Source of the DNA: Ariolimax columbianus
Taxonomy: Eukaryota > Mollusca > Gastropoda > Stylommatophora > Arionidae
Reading direction: 5' to 3'
Length of the DNA stretch: 64,000 nt
Assembly: GCA_036924085.1 (NCBI GenBank)
Contig: JAVGWX010000025.1
Location: 25,514,488-25,578,487, forward strand
Part shown: piece by piece, positions 1-11,211 of the stretch
Layout: each line of letters starts with the position of its first letter
How positions within the stretch are numbered: position 1 is the stretch's first letter
Made by a program: the position numbers and the translations under genes
The notes under the pieces: model-generated
The model's database searches: none
What the model was told of the DNA's origin: nothing
Seen by the model: only the letters and a program-made list of their open reading frames with translations

Positions 1-30
1 TACACCAAAGGTCACATCATCACGCGCATC

Positions 31-37
31 TATATAT

Positions 38-85
<48 letters not shown>
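31..85. repeat. TA/GATA/GA microsatellite
   Basis: A compound simple repeat: a few TA and GATA units followed by a long GA run. The rest of 86-195 is unique sequence in which I see no gene. Confidence 0.9.
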
Positions 86-86
<1 letters not shown>

Positions 87-195
87 TAGAGGCAGAGATA
101 GAATGAGAAGGGACACGTGCATGATAAATCATTTAGCAAAATACAGGTGATTGCAGCCATAAAAACAAGTATAATAAGTAACAACTAAATCCACC

Positions 196-591
196 CATAC
201 ACGCACTACCCTACCCTCATACACGCACTACCCTACCCTCATACACGCACTACCCTACCCTCGATCACGCACTACCCTACCCTCATACACGCTCTACCCT
301 ACCCTCATACACGCACTACCCTACCCTCATACACGCACTACCCTACCCTCATACACGCACTACCCTACCCTCGATCATGCACTACTCTACCCTCATACAC
401 GCTCTACCCTACCCTCATACACGCACTACCCTACCCTCATACACGCACTACCCTACCCTCATACACGCACTATCCTACCCTCATACACGCACTACCCTAC
501 CCTCATACACGCTCTACCCTACCCTCATACACGCTCTACCCTACCCTCATACACGCACTACCCTACCCTCATACACGCACTACCCTACCCT
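196..591. repeat. 22-bp minisatellite (about 18 copies)
   Basis: Tandem unit close to cactaccctaccctcatac plus acg. The unit contains two CCCTA steps, so it looks C-rich telomere-like, but it is a 22-mer and not a telomere repeat. The reading frame across it is a by-product of the repeat. Sequence from 592 to about 885 is unique and unassigned. Confidence 0.9.
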
Positions 592-884
592 CTTGATTTC
601 CAGCAGCATGGGTTTGGTGATGGTGATATTGCTTTTGTTGATCGGCTTCATAGCAATGATGGCGCCCTGGGGATGGAAGAAACATTTCTATCAACTTGTC
701 AGTGTCTAATATGCCGCTTCCAGAACTACTACAACTCCATAGAAGATGTCAGAAACTGAGTACATCAGGTCTCATAGCTTGCAGCAATATTCTGTTGAAG
801 CTAAAAGCGTCCAGTGTCGCTTTATCTATCTTGTATGGATAGCAGCTGAGAGGACGCAGTAACTGGCTGCGGGTCTACATTGCT

Positions 885-1690
885 CTGCTGGTTTAGTTCA
901 TTATGGATTCCACGAGACCAAGGATTTGCCTGGAATTCACACTAATCGACGACGTACACTTGTGTTTACGGAAACGTTGTTGTTTTCCATTTGGACTGGT
1001 TAATTAGTTCGTTTTTTGTGCTTTCTTCCGTTCGATTATCCTGGTCTGGGCATCGGCTATATGCCTAGCATTACGCGTAAACTTGTGTCCAATTTCACGG
1101 CCTAGTTCACACGACTGGATTTCATAAATTGGCGTGTGAGAAATTTAGACAGGACTATAATGAACTGAACACAGCTGGGCAGAGATGCCAAACTCTCTCA
1201 CACGCTGAGTGATGTCCCTACGACCTGGTTATGGAAAAGGCACGACGCACAACGTTAGATGCCACCCCCCCCCCACCCCCTCTCCGCCACCCCACCCCCT
1301 CTCCGCCACCCCACCCCTTCGCTGCTTTGCGGGATACCTGTTTGAGGGAAAGGCTTCGGTAGTAAACCCTGGAGAAAAATCTGCATCCTATGCTATCTCC
1401 AGTCGTCTCGATAAATATCTTGCCACTGACTAAAGGTAGCTCAGGACCAGAGAGTGAGGTTGACAAAAGGCGGAGTTTCTTCATCACTTTAATCCAAATC
1501 ACTGCGCAAGCCACCAATTTCAGCGGACAGCAAGAGAAACGACTGTCCACACGGCTGAACAGTGGTCTCCATCACTTGTTATGGACGAACATCATGGACA
1601 CAGCAAGAAAAAAGACTGTCCACACGGCTGAACAAAGAGAGTGGTCTTCATCACATGTGATGGACGAACATCATCTATCTTATATTTGAA
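885..1690 (-). mobile_element. Interspersed repeat family E, copy 1
   Basis: The same sequence recurs in the opposite orientation at 29075-29662 and 35285-36005, with a shorter piece near 34290-34480. Shared landmarks are a GTGATGGACGAACATCA-like end, a CGAGACGACTGGAG-like core and a CATTATAGTC-like stretch. No protein-coding capacity is conserved between copies. It could be a non-autonomous DNA transposon or a solo LTR-like element; I could not fix its termini. A C-rich run lies at 1264-1316. Confidence 0.6.
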
Positions 1691-1785
1691 GCATTGTAAG
1701 CGCTGGCTTGAGACATTTTAAGGGTCTTTTGTAAACACGCATGATTTTTGTTTATCTCCTCCTGTTCGCTTGTTGTCCTGCTTCT

Positions 1786-2275
1786 GCCTTTCAGCGCCAC
1801 GTCATGAAAAGGTTTCTTGACCGGGCCCTAGTATGTGCTTGTGCCTTTCAGTGTCAGGTTATGAAGAGGTTTCTTGACCGGGCCCTAGTATGTGCTTGTG
1901 CCTTTCAGTGTCAGGTTTTGAAGAGGTTTTTTGACCGGGCCCTAGTATGTGCTTGTGCCTTTCAGCGCCACGTTATGAAAAGGTTTCTTGACCGGGCCCT
2001 AGTATGTGCTTGTGCCTTTCAGTGTCAGGTTATGAAGAGGTTTCTTGACCGGGCCCTAGTATGTGCTTTTGCCTTTCAGCGTCATGTTATGAAGAGGTTT
2101 CTTGACCGGGCCTTAGTATGTGCTTGTGCCTTTCAGCGTCAGGTTATGAAAAGGTTTCTTGACCGGGCCCTAGTATGTGCTTGTGCCTTTCAGCGTCAGG
2201 TTATGAAGAGGTTTCTTGACCGGGCCCTAGTATGTGCTTGTGCCTTTAAGCGTCCTATTATGAAGAGGTTTCTTA
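1786..2275. repeat. 57-bp minisatellite (8 full copies plus a partial one)
   Basis: Unit of 57 bp, a multiple of three. The plus strand therefore stays open from an ATG at 1741 to a stop at 2374-2376 and would encode a 19-residue repeat containing AFQCQVMKRFLDRALVCAC. A hydrophobic, signal-peptide-like start (MIFVYLLLFACC) precedes the array. The most likely reading is a non-coding minisatellite whose length keeps the frame open; a secreted repeat precursor is possible but unsupported. The sequence from 2376 to 2640 has one further two-copy repeat (about 38 bp, near 2485-2565) and no gene. Confidence 0.8.
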
Positions 2276-2639
2276 AGTGGGACCTGCACAGGAGCATCTG
2301 CCCATGTACAGGTCGACTAAGAACTCAGAACACGAGGAGCTTTACTGCTTCTGTTATTTCTGTTATCCATCCTTAGCGTGGTCACCCCTTGGCTTTGAAT
2401 CCATTGTATCTGTACAGCCTCGCTTTCTGAGGGATACTATTTGGTGTTTGTCGTGTCACATGGCCGAACCATTTGGTTTGCTGTCTCGTGATGAGGTCTA
2501 GAACTGGTGGTGTACCTACTTGTCTCTTGATGAGGTCTAGAACTGGTGGTGTACATAATTGTCTCCTAATATCTTCGATTCTGATTCTATTAACTCTTGT
2601 TACTCCAATGGTTCCAGGAATTTCATCTCTGTTTCGATG

Positions 2640-2945
2640 TTTATTTGATCTATTTTGTTAATGTCCAATTATGGCCCCCATAGTACAATGTAGATAAGAA
2701 TATCGTGTTGTATAGCGTTCTTTTTGTATCTATTGTCACATAGTTACACAGTACTATCGGACAATTTGGCAAATGATTCGTCCTGTTCTATTACATCTGT
2801 TTTGGTTTTCTGTGTCGCCTTTTCCATCTGCTAAGATTATGTTACCCAGGCACAGCCAATTTGTTTCCTGTTTAACTTTCTGGCTATTGTTGTTTCTATT
2901 TCTACTCTTGCGATCCTCATAACTTCGATTTTTCTCCATGTTCAT
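2640..2945 (-). pseudogene. LINE fragment, end of reverse transcriptase
   Basis: The minus strand encodes a YLGNIILADGKGDTE-like stretch. This matches the conserved YLGS.I..DG..D.E segment just after the palm/thumb of many animal LINE reverse transcriptases. Frames shift and stops occur, so it is dead. It is too short for clade assignment. Confidence 0.6.
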
Positions 2946-2984
2946 TTAAATACTGTAATCCGTACAGGCCTCGTTATGTGGGGA

Positions 2985-3185
2985 GTTTGTTGATGTTTTT
3001 TTGATTTTTTTTGCGTTTGTCTTATTTCTCCATTCCCCAAGGCGGTGTGCGTCGCATTAAGGTTTTCACTTTGCGTCTGTCGGCCCAGTACATCCGACTT
3101 CGGCATGCATTTTATATAAATAAGGGTCTGCTTCCTCCTGCATTTTCTAAGGGTTTGCTTCCCCGGGGTAAGCTGTTTGTTTTTA
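2985..3185 (-). mobile_element. SINE family S2, copy 1 (body)
   Basis: Shares its body with copies at 23570-23830 (+) and 36858-37105 (-): a CCCCGGGG-AGCAAACC landmark, AGAAAATGCAG, GCAGACCCTTA, ATCGGATGTACTGG and an A-rich tail. The tRNA-like head seen in the other copies is missing here. Instead the sequence joins a LINE C-terminus at about 3185. Confidence 0.65.
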
Positions 3186-3189
3186 CATA

Positions 3190-4500
3190 AATAAATACCA
3201 CCCTGTAAGTTTTGTCCAGCTCTGTCTCCTGTATTTCGACACTGTCTGCTATGGCTGTAAAAGTCGATCCGCGAGGGACAGTCCCTGCCACAGATCAAAC
3301 AACCATACTAAGGAGGCCGGCTTGCCTGGCTGTTCCTTGATCTCTTCAGTCTTTCTCTTTTCTCTGCAGCCAGAAGACCTCTACGAGCGTCAGCAGCCAC
3401 TATGCCCCCTCCAACTGACTGTCTCCAGATAACTCAATCCTGAGCAATTTTTTTCCCATCATGACCATGTTCATATTGAATACGTCCTTGGATTGCAGTG
3501 TGGAACGACCGATTCTTCTCTCAAATAGTTAGCTGTCCATAACGGATATCCTTTGGCAGCCTCTTATCTTCCATACGGTAAACATGCCCCAACCATCGAA
3601 GATGCCGCTGGCTCAAGATCGAGTACATGCTGTGAGTGTTTGCTCACTATAAGACCGAATTATGTGACACTTTCTCTTGCCAACCAATCCCCAATATACG
3701 CGTAGACACCTCATGTGAAATGTGTTGAGCCGCAATTCCAAAATAGTGAAAGTGGTCCAAGTCTCACTTCCATACATAAGAGTGCCAAGAACGCAGGTCT
3801 GACAGACCCGAACCTTGGTCTAGTGAGACAGCGCAGAGTTTTCCCAGACTCTCTTCATCAGGTGGGCCATGACGGTACTTGCCCTGTCAAGCCTACTGTC
3901 TATCTCGTTCTGAAGCGAGAGAGTGTTGTTGATGGCAGACCCCCGATAAGTTAACCTGTTGACGATATCCAGAGTGACATCATCAATCTTTATGGATGGC
4001 GGAGTGGTAATAACCTATGCGCAGACCTTTGTCTTTTTCAGGCTTATGGTGAACCCAAAGTGCACCACTCGGCAAATCTGTCTCCCAATCTATGTAAGGC
4101 CTCCTCACTATTGGTCACTAGAACTGCATCATCCGCAAAAAGCATCTCCCTAATGAGCACCGTCCTCACCTTGGTCCTCGAACGCAGTCGGGACAGTTCA
4201 AACAGCCGTCCATCTGACCTGGTGTGCAGATAAACACCGTCCACAGATGTGCCATAAGTGTAGGATAGGGCCATGGAGAAGAAGATCCCAAAGAGGGCTG
4301 GCATGAGCATACATCCCTGCCTCACTCCACTCTTGATGGGAAAAGAGCTTGAAGATGATCCATCGTATAGAACTGAGCCCCTCATATCAGTGTGAAATAA
4401 ATTATCATGCTACGCAGTTTTTGGTGGCAGCCGATCTTCTCGAGGAGTTCGAATAGACCCTTCCTACCAACCAAATCGAAAGCCTCGGTCAGGTCTAGAC
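3190..4500 (-). pseudogene. LINE pseudogene (RT palm to C-terminal zinc finger)
   Basis: Reading right to left, the minus strand shows DLTEAFDLVGRKGL (RT motif A), GVRQGCMLMPALFGIFFS (motif B), LFADDAVLV (motif C, with the catalytic DD), then a GHVYRM-type C-terminal block near 3540-3650 and finally a CGRDCPSRIDFYSHSRQC C2H2-like finger near 3210-3300. This order is typical of a widespread animal LINE ORF2. The frame is broken in several places and the endonuclease half is absent, so it is a 5'-truncated dead copy. It lies downstream of exon E on the gene's own strand. Confidence 0.75.
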
Positions 4501-4885
4501 AATTTTGTTTCCCCTAAAATCATCATGAATATAACATTGAAAATATAGTGAAAATATAATGAAATTAAATGAAGAAGATACATCATATTAAATAAATATG
4601 AAAATGACAAATATACATAAATAAAAAGATAAATATAAATAATTAAATAAATCAATAAACTGAATTGAGTTCTGTCATCTGACTTGAGAAAATCCACGAG
4701 GACTTTTTTTTTCTTCTGGTTCTGGAATTTCATCTCTTTATTTCATCCTCTGATGTGTCATCGCTATCACGTGTTCGACTTACTCCAGATGTAAATTATA
4801 CAAGAGAAACATAACTATGTCAATCTTACAGACTTGTATTACAAATATAGGTACACACACATTCATCATCATCATCACCATCATA
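4500..4885. other. AT-rich spacer with ATC repeat
   Basis: An AT-rich stretch dominated by AAAT/TAAA words at 4510-4670, then an (ATC)n tract near 4862-4890. I see no gene. Confidence 0.5.
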
Positions 4886-5212
4886 ATCATCTTCTATCCA
4901 CCCGTGTCGTTACACGTCGTGGGAAGGTGTAGTTTTCTGTCGTGTGGACGCCGATGTTGTCATTCCGTGTTTCTTCAGTGTCTCGATGACACCATCTTTC
5001 CATTTTTGTTGGTGTTCTGCCTCTTCCTCTGCAGCTCTGATGTCTGGTATTGTAGATACGAGCAGCTGGTAACTTTGGTTGCATTCTTGTCAAGTGTCCG
5101 AACAATTTTATTCTCTGACTTTCTATGTATTCCATGCACGATGTTGGTCCAACATTCTGTCTGACTACTTCGTTTCATACTCTGCCCAGCTTTGTGATCC
5201 CCACAGGCTTAC

Positions 5213-5648
5213 TCAAATACCTCATTTCTCATACCATGATATTTCTTTCTCAAACACCTCATTTCTCATACCATTTTGTTTCTTTCTCAAACACCTCATT
5301 TCTCATACCATTTTGTTTCTTACTCAAACACCTCATTTCTCATACCATGATATTTCTTTCTCAAACACCTCTTTTCTCATACCATGATATTTCTTTCTCA
5401 AACACCTCATTTCTCATACCATTTTGTTTCTTACTCAAACACCTCATTTCTCATACCATGATATTTCTTTCTCAAACACCTCTTTTCTCATACCATGATA
5501 TTTCTTTCTCAAACACCTCATTTCTCATACCATTTTGTTTCTTTCTCAAACACCTCATTTCTCATACCATGATGTTTCTTTCTCAAACACCTCATTTCTC
5601 ATACCATGATATTTCTTTCTCAAACACCTCATTTCTCATACCATGATG
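5213..5648. repeat. 37-bp minisatellite (about 12 copies)
   Basis: Unit close to caaacacctcatttctcata plus ccatgatatttctttct, with a variant lacking the gatat step. All forward frames stay open for long stretches because the unit has no stop in any frame. It lies inside LINE coding remnants. Confidence 0.9.
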
Positions 5649-5967
5649 TTTCTTTCTTGTGCCTTGAGGAGCGCCCATGTCTGACACTGGTAACAGAGTG
5701 TTTTATTTACCAGATGCCTTGTTTTTCGTCAATGGAATTTGTTAATGTCTTACTAATGGTCAGAGCTGATTAGAAACCGCATTAGCTTTCTGTGTTCTTG
5801 ATTCCATCAGCTTTCCATGCTGCCCACGTATTTGAATTCTCTGACTTGTTTAAGGTCTGTACTTTTTACCTGAATATCTAGTATTTTCTCTATTCTGTTG
5901 ATTGTTATTGCTTCCATTGTTGCTGAACTAATCCTTATATTATATCTACCGCAGGCATTGGAAGGGA

Positions 5968-6214
5968 GCCGCGTAGCGCAGTGGTTAGCGCACTGGCTTC
6001 GAATCTGAGTGGTTCTGGGCTCATTCCCCAGTTGAGGCGGAAATGTTTTTTCAGACCGCAACGGCACCCGGGTTGACCCAGCCTTAAATGGGTACCGGTT
6101 CAGTCTGCGAAGTAAAAGCGGCGAGGGATAGCCTTTGAAATGTGAGATCGCTAACATCTTACACCCCTACGGCAGTAATGCTATGGGTTACTTTACTTTA
6201 CTTTACTTTAGGCA
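5968..6214 (+). mobile_element. tRNA-derived SINE, family S1, copy 1
   Basis: The head has a polymerase III box A (TAGCGCAGTGGTTAGCGC) and a degenerate box B around TTCTGGGCTCATTCC. A body with GACCGCAACGG and GGGTACCGGTTCAGT follows, and the tail is CTTTA repeats. A short direct repeat, aggcatt, flanks it, and the LINE reading frame resumes on the other side. Further copies are at 32516-32775 (+) and 45105-45285 (-). Confidence 0.8.
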
Positions 6215-6261
6215 TTCTCAAAGGCATTCATATGTTCTTGGGCGGTTTGTCTATCAAACAC

Positions 6262-6479
6262 ATTAAACATATGTAACATATACAGACATGCAAATAGTGA
6301 ATAATAATATAGCGACACAACAACAAAAATAACATAACTAGACAAATACTAAAGCATATACAGCTATGCAAATTATGCAATGATAAAGCGACACAAAAAC
6401 AAAAATAACATAACTAGACAAATACTATCTCACACAGACCAGCAAAGAAGGCGCTGAAAAAGATAAATGGCCACTTAAC
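6262..6479. other. Intronic direct repeat next to exon E
   Basis: Intron sequence downstream of exon E (gene on the minus strand). It contains two copies of about 75 bp with the shared words agcgacacaa and taactagacaaatact, separated by a short AT-rich spacer. Confidence 0.5.
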
Positions 6480-6578
6480 CTTGTAATATCCAGTCTTTGT
6501 AAAGAGTTGTCTGTTACCAACAGCGTTCAAGTGACCAGAGATTGTGTCACCTGACAGACCGCTGGAGAATGAGCTCTT
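6480..6578 (-). CDS. Receptor guanylate cyclase, exon E (start of kinase homology domain)
   Basis: A 99-bp exon of 33 codons in phase 0. It follows a good acceptor (tttgttcacactttcag on the minus strand) and ends at a donor, AAG|gttaag. The product has a Ser/Gly-rich segment (KSSFSSGLSGDTISG) and then RQLFTKTGYYK. In membrane guanylate cyclases this block opens the kinase homology domain, just before the G-x-x-VA-x-K strand. It joins exon D in phase 0 without altering the frame. The next exon is not found between 1 and 6480 and probably lies outside the window. The kinase homology domain in this family is a regulatory pseudokinase on the cytoplasmic side of the plasma membrane. The family assignment rests on motif and exon order; I could not run an alignment. 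Confidence 0.85.
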
Positions 6579-7230
6579 CTGAAAGTGTGAACAAAATAAA
6601 CCTTTCAAAGCGAGGTAACTCAGGAAAATACATCCTCACAAAAATTAGTTCCACAATCTTCAGAAGTTTAGCTTAAATAACTTCATTGGCTAACGGGTGA
6701 AGAACAGTATTACATAATTCGCAAATAGAACTAACTTATCTGACTATAAAAACGTTCTTCATCATCATTATAGCTTGTTTTTTTTTGTTGTCTTTTTTTT
6801 TGCGGAACGTCACTCGCATGACATCCGATCTTCAAGATACTCAATCCATGGCCAGCTCTCCCACCTCGTCAACACCAGAGCGTCTGCAATGTCCCCTGTC
6901 AATGGGACATGACTCAACACACACGCACTCTTTACACAACTTCAACACATGCCTTCAGGGTGAAGCCCTTCTATTGCACTTTGGTTGGGACTGACCTCTG
7001 AGATCGCCCTAACTAGCAAAGGTACATACAGACATACACACGCATCCAATAATCACTGTTAATACGTTCTGATATCTACTGAAAGACTACGGTTCGGGGT
7101 GGAAAAGAGCGTGCATCCGCCAGTAGATTACAGAGTGGCAAACCCCCCCCCCCCGCCCCCCACCCATGTTCCTTGCCCATCGTCTCCTTGGTTTGACTCC
7201 TTCTCAAGAAGGACGTGAGTTGACATAAGA
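6579..7230. other. Intron D-E, left part
   Basis: Unique intron sequence with poly-T near 6779-6802 and a pure C tract at 7142-7163. A short stretch at 6870-7050 looks like a fragment of an unrecognised dispersed repeat. No gene seen. Confidence 0.4.
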
Positions 7231-7605
7231 TCTTCCGAGACCAGGTCAGGCACATATTGTTGCGTTAACTCACGTCCGAGACCAAGTCAGGCACATATTG
7301 TTGCGTTAACTCACGTCCGAGACCAGGTCAGGCACATATTGTTGCGTTAACTCACGTCCGAGACCAGGTCAGGCACATATTGTTGCGTTAACTGACGTCC
7401 GAGACCAGGTCAGGCACATATTGTTGCGTTAACTCACGTCCGAGACCAGGTCAGGCACATATTGTTGCGTTAACTCACGTCCGAGACCAGGCCAGGCACA
7501 TATTGTTGCGTTAACTCACGTCCGAGACCAGGTCAGGCGCATATTGTTGCGTTAACTCACGTCCGAAACCAGGTCAGGCGCATATTGTTGCGTTAACTCA
7601 CGTCT
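7231..7605. repeat. 41-bp minisatellite (about 9 copies)
   Basis: Unit close to cgtccgagaccaggtcaggc plus acatattgttgcgttaactca. Very homogeneous, with scattered single-base variants. The following 7606-7940 is unique and has no recognisable gene. Confidence 0.9.
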
Positions 7606-7940
7606 TTCTTTAAACATCGTTGTCCAATTCTTCCCTGTTGTCTTCGACACACTTTTGTCACCATACACTGCCTGCATTCTGCGATGAATGTCAACTGGTC
7701 GACATCCTTCAGCTGTTAGAAACCGAATCAACGCTCATTGATCAACTCTGGACGGATTCCGTATCACACCCGCCATGTTTTCAACGGTCTATTGAGGAAA
7801 GTATGAGTCAAAGGAAAATGAAATTATGCAAACTTGACGGTTGGAATGTGTTGTTCACACCAGAAGTGACGTCATCGTGTGTATCGTACGTGTGTTCACT
7901 TTCTGTAGTTTGGTCCAGTTTCATTTGAACACGCCTCGTA

Positions 7941-8300
7941 CACTTGGCTTAGCTTGGCTTCGTTCATTCTCAATCTCCCACTACCTAACCTTGAAAGGGC
8001 TTAATTAGCAGAATGTAGTCCAGAGAACGGAAAGCGTTGTGTTATAGTTTACAGCTTGACTGCGATATTTGCACTATTCGGTCTAACACATCCGACTTCA
8101 GCAAGCATTTTTTGAGTACCGGGTTAGCATTCCCTCTTCGATCCCTTCTTCTTATCCAGTCTGCCTTACTGCAGCCTGGTATCCAGGATCACCGCGTGGA
8201 GGTATAGAAGGGTCTTGGCAGCTTTGGTTCGCTGGCCCTGACGCTAGCAGTCAGCTATGAGTTGGTGACCACTGCAGCTCATGCACTGCTCAGCAATTGA
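7941..8300 (-). mobile_element. Interspersed repeat family R, copy 1
   Basis: Minus-strand copy of a SINE-like repeat also seen at 16295-16630, 45300-45770 and, in pieces, near 17225, 33700, 44265, 48655, 51240 and 51935. Landmarks in its own orientation are AAGCTGAGCAGC, CAGCGAACCAGAGCTGCC, ATCCTGGATAACAGGCTGC, GAAGTCGGATGT, CTGTAAACTACG and a 3' end reading GAACGAACGAAG. Part of it resembles the region just upstream of the E2 ORF (about 54350-54425), suggesting shared ancestry with that LINE. Confidence 0.65.
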
Positions 8301-8394
8301 TCCCCCTCGTACATTTAATGTACGCGTATCCTTAAAGCTGTTTGCTGCAAATAAATACTACAGAGATTAAATAAAATGAAAAACTCACAGCAGA

Positions 8395-8560
8395 ACACTA
8401 ACGAAATGACAATAACAACGATCTCGAAGACTTGCATCTTCCCGCGGGCAACGTACCAATCCTATACATGGTCAAAAACACTAACCATACGGAAGATGAT
8501 CGAATCCTCCCAGTTAAAATGCTAAAGAGTGGGCTCAAAATACCATGGATTGCTTTTTCT
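8395..8560 (+). pseudogene. Short LINE fragment
   Basis: Matches 37212-37380 base for base over long stretches (shared words include gatctcgaagactt and taaaatgcta). It is a dispersed LINE remnant in the plus orientation. Confidence 0.5.
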
Positions 8561-9374
8561 TCTTCTTCTTCTTTTGTCCTACTACTCTTGACATGCGGCG
8601 TCGCAGAGAGGCGGGATGAGTAGATTTCTTTTTTGGGCCAGGTAAGAAGCTTGTGTGGTCGTCAAGTGGAACCTCCTGAGTGTTTCAGACACACCTTCTA
8701 TCCTGCGACGAGGCTGGCCCCTTGCAGGAGGACCTGCTACTTGCATGTGATAGGCTCTTGCTGCTGGTTGGTTAAAACGCATTCGAACCAAGTGGCCAAA
8801 CCAGTTGATTTATTGGTCTTCAATGTAGGGTTTTATTGTGTTCGTTCCTAACATCTGCCTCGATAGGGAGTTTCGGATACGGTCTTGTCAACTGCACTTC
8901 GCACACAGCGCATATCACAGATCTGAATCCTACTCTTGTGACGTCCCAATAAGGACAAGGATTGACACTGGTAACACAAAGTTGGAATGACAAGCGTGTT
9001 GATCAACATCCTCTTTGTTGAAAGTTGTACTCCGGGATGTTTTAGAATCGGTGCAAGCTGGCAGTTGACATTGCTTGCTTTCTGAATACGATATGCTGTC
9101 TCTCTGCCCACTCTGCCATCATCAGTGAAAACACTTCCCAGGTACTTGAACTCTCGAACCTGTTGGAGGTTTGTGTGGTCGCTGTGGGAGCGTTGCTTCA
9201 CATGTTTACTGGTTATTGTCATAGATACAGTCTTTTCTATGTTGATCTTTGACAGGCAGAAGTGAGGGAGGTGAGGTGATGTTGTAGGTCACCCCCGTTG
9301 TAATTGGAGATGGTTTGATCATCATCATGAGGTCAGTTAGGGTTTCATCCTGTGGATTTGCTAACTGGGTAATT
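8560..9374 (-). pseudogene. LINE C-terminal half, left arm of the LINE split by E1
   Basis: The minus strand encodes LSKINIEKTVSMTI, LQQVREFKYLGSVFTDDGR, KHPGVQLSTKRMLINT and, in another frame, LVRMRFNQPAARAY followed by a basic GQPRRR stretch. This is the standard order of post-catalytic RT, thumb and GHL-RM blocks of animal LINEs. It breaks off at the E1 insertion at 9387; the N-terminal part of an RT in the same orientation resumes at 12926. Confidence 0.7.
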
Positions 9375-9387
9375 GTAGCATGAGAAG
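9375..9387 (+). repeat. Target site duplication of E1, left copy
   Basis: gtagcatgagaag here matches gtatcatgagaag at 12913-12925, 12 of 13 bases. Confidence 0.85.
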
Positions 9388-10010
9388 ATCTGGGGTAGTT
9401 GTCTCGCCGCCGAGACTCAATTGCAACCAGTGTTCGTAAAGCGATCTCAGTCCCGCCAGGCGGAGCGATAGCGCGGGCTTGCGGAAAACGCTCGCCTGCC
9501 TTTCCCCGTAGAGCGAATTGGGTGCGGTTTGTTGTAGCGTCTCCTCCACCGAGGTGCGCTCGTCTGGTCCGTATCAGGAAACGTGGTCCGTCCGTGGTGA
9601 TTTATCTAAGGCTTATAGCAGAGCTCGACAGTACGTCTCGCTGGTGGTCCGACTCTCGCAAAGAGCTTGTGACCGGCAAATGGAAAGCAGGAATCGTGCC
9701 TTCTCCTCCTCGGGAGAAGGGCAGGCCGGCAGGCCAAATTGTCTCTAGTCCCAGTGAAATTTATCGCCGAGGTCGTTGGGATCGGTTCTGCACAGAGCGC
9801 TGCCATCCCTCCTCGAGCGAGCCCGGTCGGTCGGTCGTCTGGTGCGTGTAGGAGGCCCCTGTCAGGCGGTCCTAGGTCGACGGAGTGAGGGACGGGTGGA
9901 ACAAACCGTCCGTCCGTCCCGTCAGTCGGTCCCTGCGGCCGTCCCAGCGAGGCTTTTCACACACCCTTCCTCCGCCGACCGGTGTGTGCTGTACGTATGT
10001 CTCCGACAGA
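9388..10010 (+). other. Putative rDNA 5' external transcribed spacer (E1)
   Basis: A GC-rich, non-coding segment directly upstream of the 18S 5' end. It matches 52395-53029 almost base for base, with a few indels and substitutions. Position next to 18S is the evidence that it is ETS; I have no independent reference for this species. Confidence 0.65.
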
Positions 10011-11178
10011 TATCTGGTTGATCCTGCCAGTAGTCATATGCTTGTCTCAAAGATTAAGCCATGCATGTCTAAGTTCACACTGTCTCACGGTGAAACCGCG
10101 AATGGCTCATTAAATCAGTCGAGGTTCCTTAGATGACACGATCCTACTTGGATAACTGTGGCAATTCTAGAGCTAAAACATGCTTACCAAGGGTCCGACC
10201 CTCGCGGAAAGAGCGCTTTTATTAGTTCAAAACCAATCGTTGTTTCCCCTCGCGGGGTTGCGGCGTCCCCACTGGTGACTCTGGATAACTTTGTGCTGAT
10301 CGCATGGCCTTATGTGCCGGCGACGCATCTTTCAAATGTCTGCCCTATCAAATGTCGATGGTACGTGACATGCCTACCATGTTTGTAACGGGTAACGGGG
10401 AATCAGGGTTCGATTCCGGAGAGGGAGCATGAGAAACGGCTACCACATCCAAGGAAGGCAGCATGCGCGCGACTTACCCACTCCCGGCACGGGGAGGTAG
10501 TGACGAAAAATAACAATACGGGACTCTTTCGAGGCCCCGTAATTGGAATGAGTACACTTTAAACCCTTAAACGAGGATCTATTGGAGGGCAAGTCTGGTG
10601 CCAGCAGCCGCGGAAATTCCAGCTCCAATAGCGTATATTAAAGTTGTTGCAGTTAAAAAGCTCGTAGTTGGATCTCAGGCGCAGGCGGGCGGTCCGGCTC
10701 GCGCCGGTTCACTGCCCGTTGTCTCCTGCCCTACCGTCTGCCGGCTCTCTCCCACGGGTGCTCTTCGCTGAGCGTCCTGGGTGGCCGGCGCGTTTACTTT
10801 GAAAAAATTAGAGTGTTCAAAGCAGGCCTCGGCTGCCTGAATAATGGTGCATGGAATAATGGAATAGGACCTCGGTTCTATTTTGTTGGTTTTCGGAACT
10901 GGAGGTAATGATTAACAGTGACAAACGGGGGCATTCGTATTGCGGCGTTAGAGGTGAAATTCTTGGATCGCCGCAAGATGAGCTACTGCGAAAGCATTTG
11001 TCAAGAATGTTTTCATTAATCAAGAACGAAAGTCAGAGGCGCGAAGACGATCAGATACCGTCGTAGTTCTGACCATAAACGATGCCAACTAGCGATCCGC
11101 AGGAGTTGCTTCGATGACTCTGCGGGCAGCTTCCGGGAAACCAAAGTGTTTGGGTTCCGGGGGAAGTATGGTTGCAAA

Positions 11179-11211
<33 letters not shown>

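Larger units (their letters stand above)
4885..6262 (-). pseudogene. LINE pseudogene interrupted by a minisatellite and a SINE
   Basis: Reading right to left on the minus strand: VFDRQTAQEHMNAFENA (post-motif-C region) up to about 6215, a SINE insertion, then CGRYNIRISSATMEAIT and VREFKYVGSMES (about 5960-5807), then a 37-bp minisatellite, then SQRIKLFGHLTRM and a basic tail (about 5180-4890). The order fits a LINE C-terminal half. Stops and frame changes show that it is dead. Confidence 0.65.

Noticed and set aside
196..591. Telomeric repeat
   Set aside because: CCCTA occurs only as part of a 22-bp unit with non-telomeric sequence; it is a minisatellite.
190..595. CRISPR array
   Set aside because: Contiguous tandem units without unique spacers, in animal DNA with no cas genes. 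The same holds for all other arrays here.
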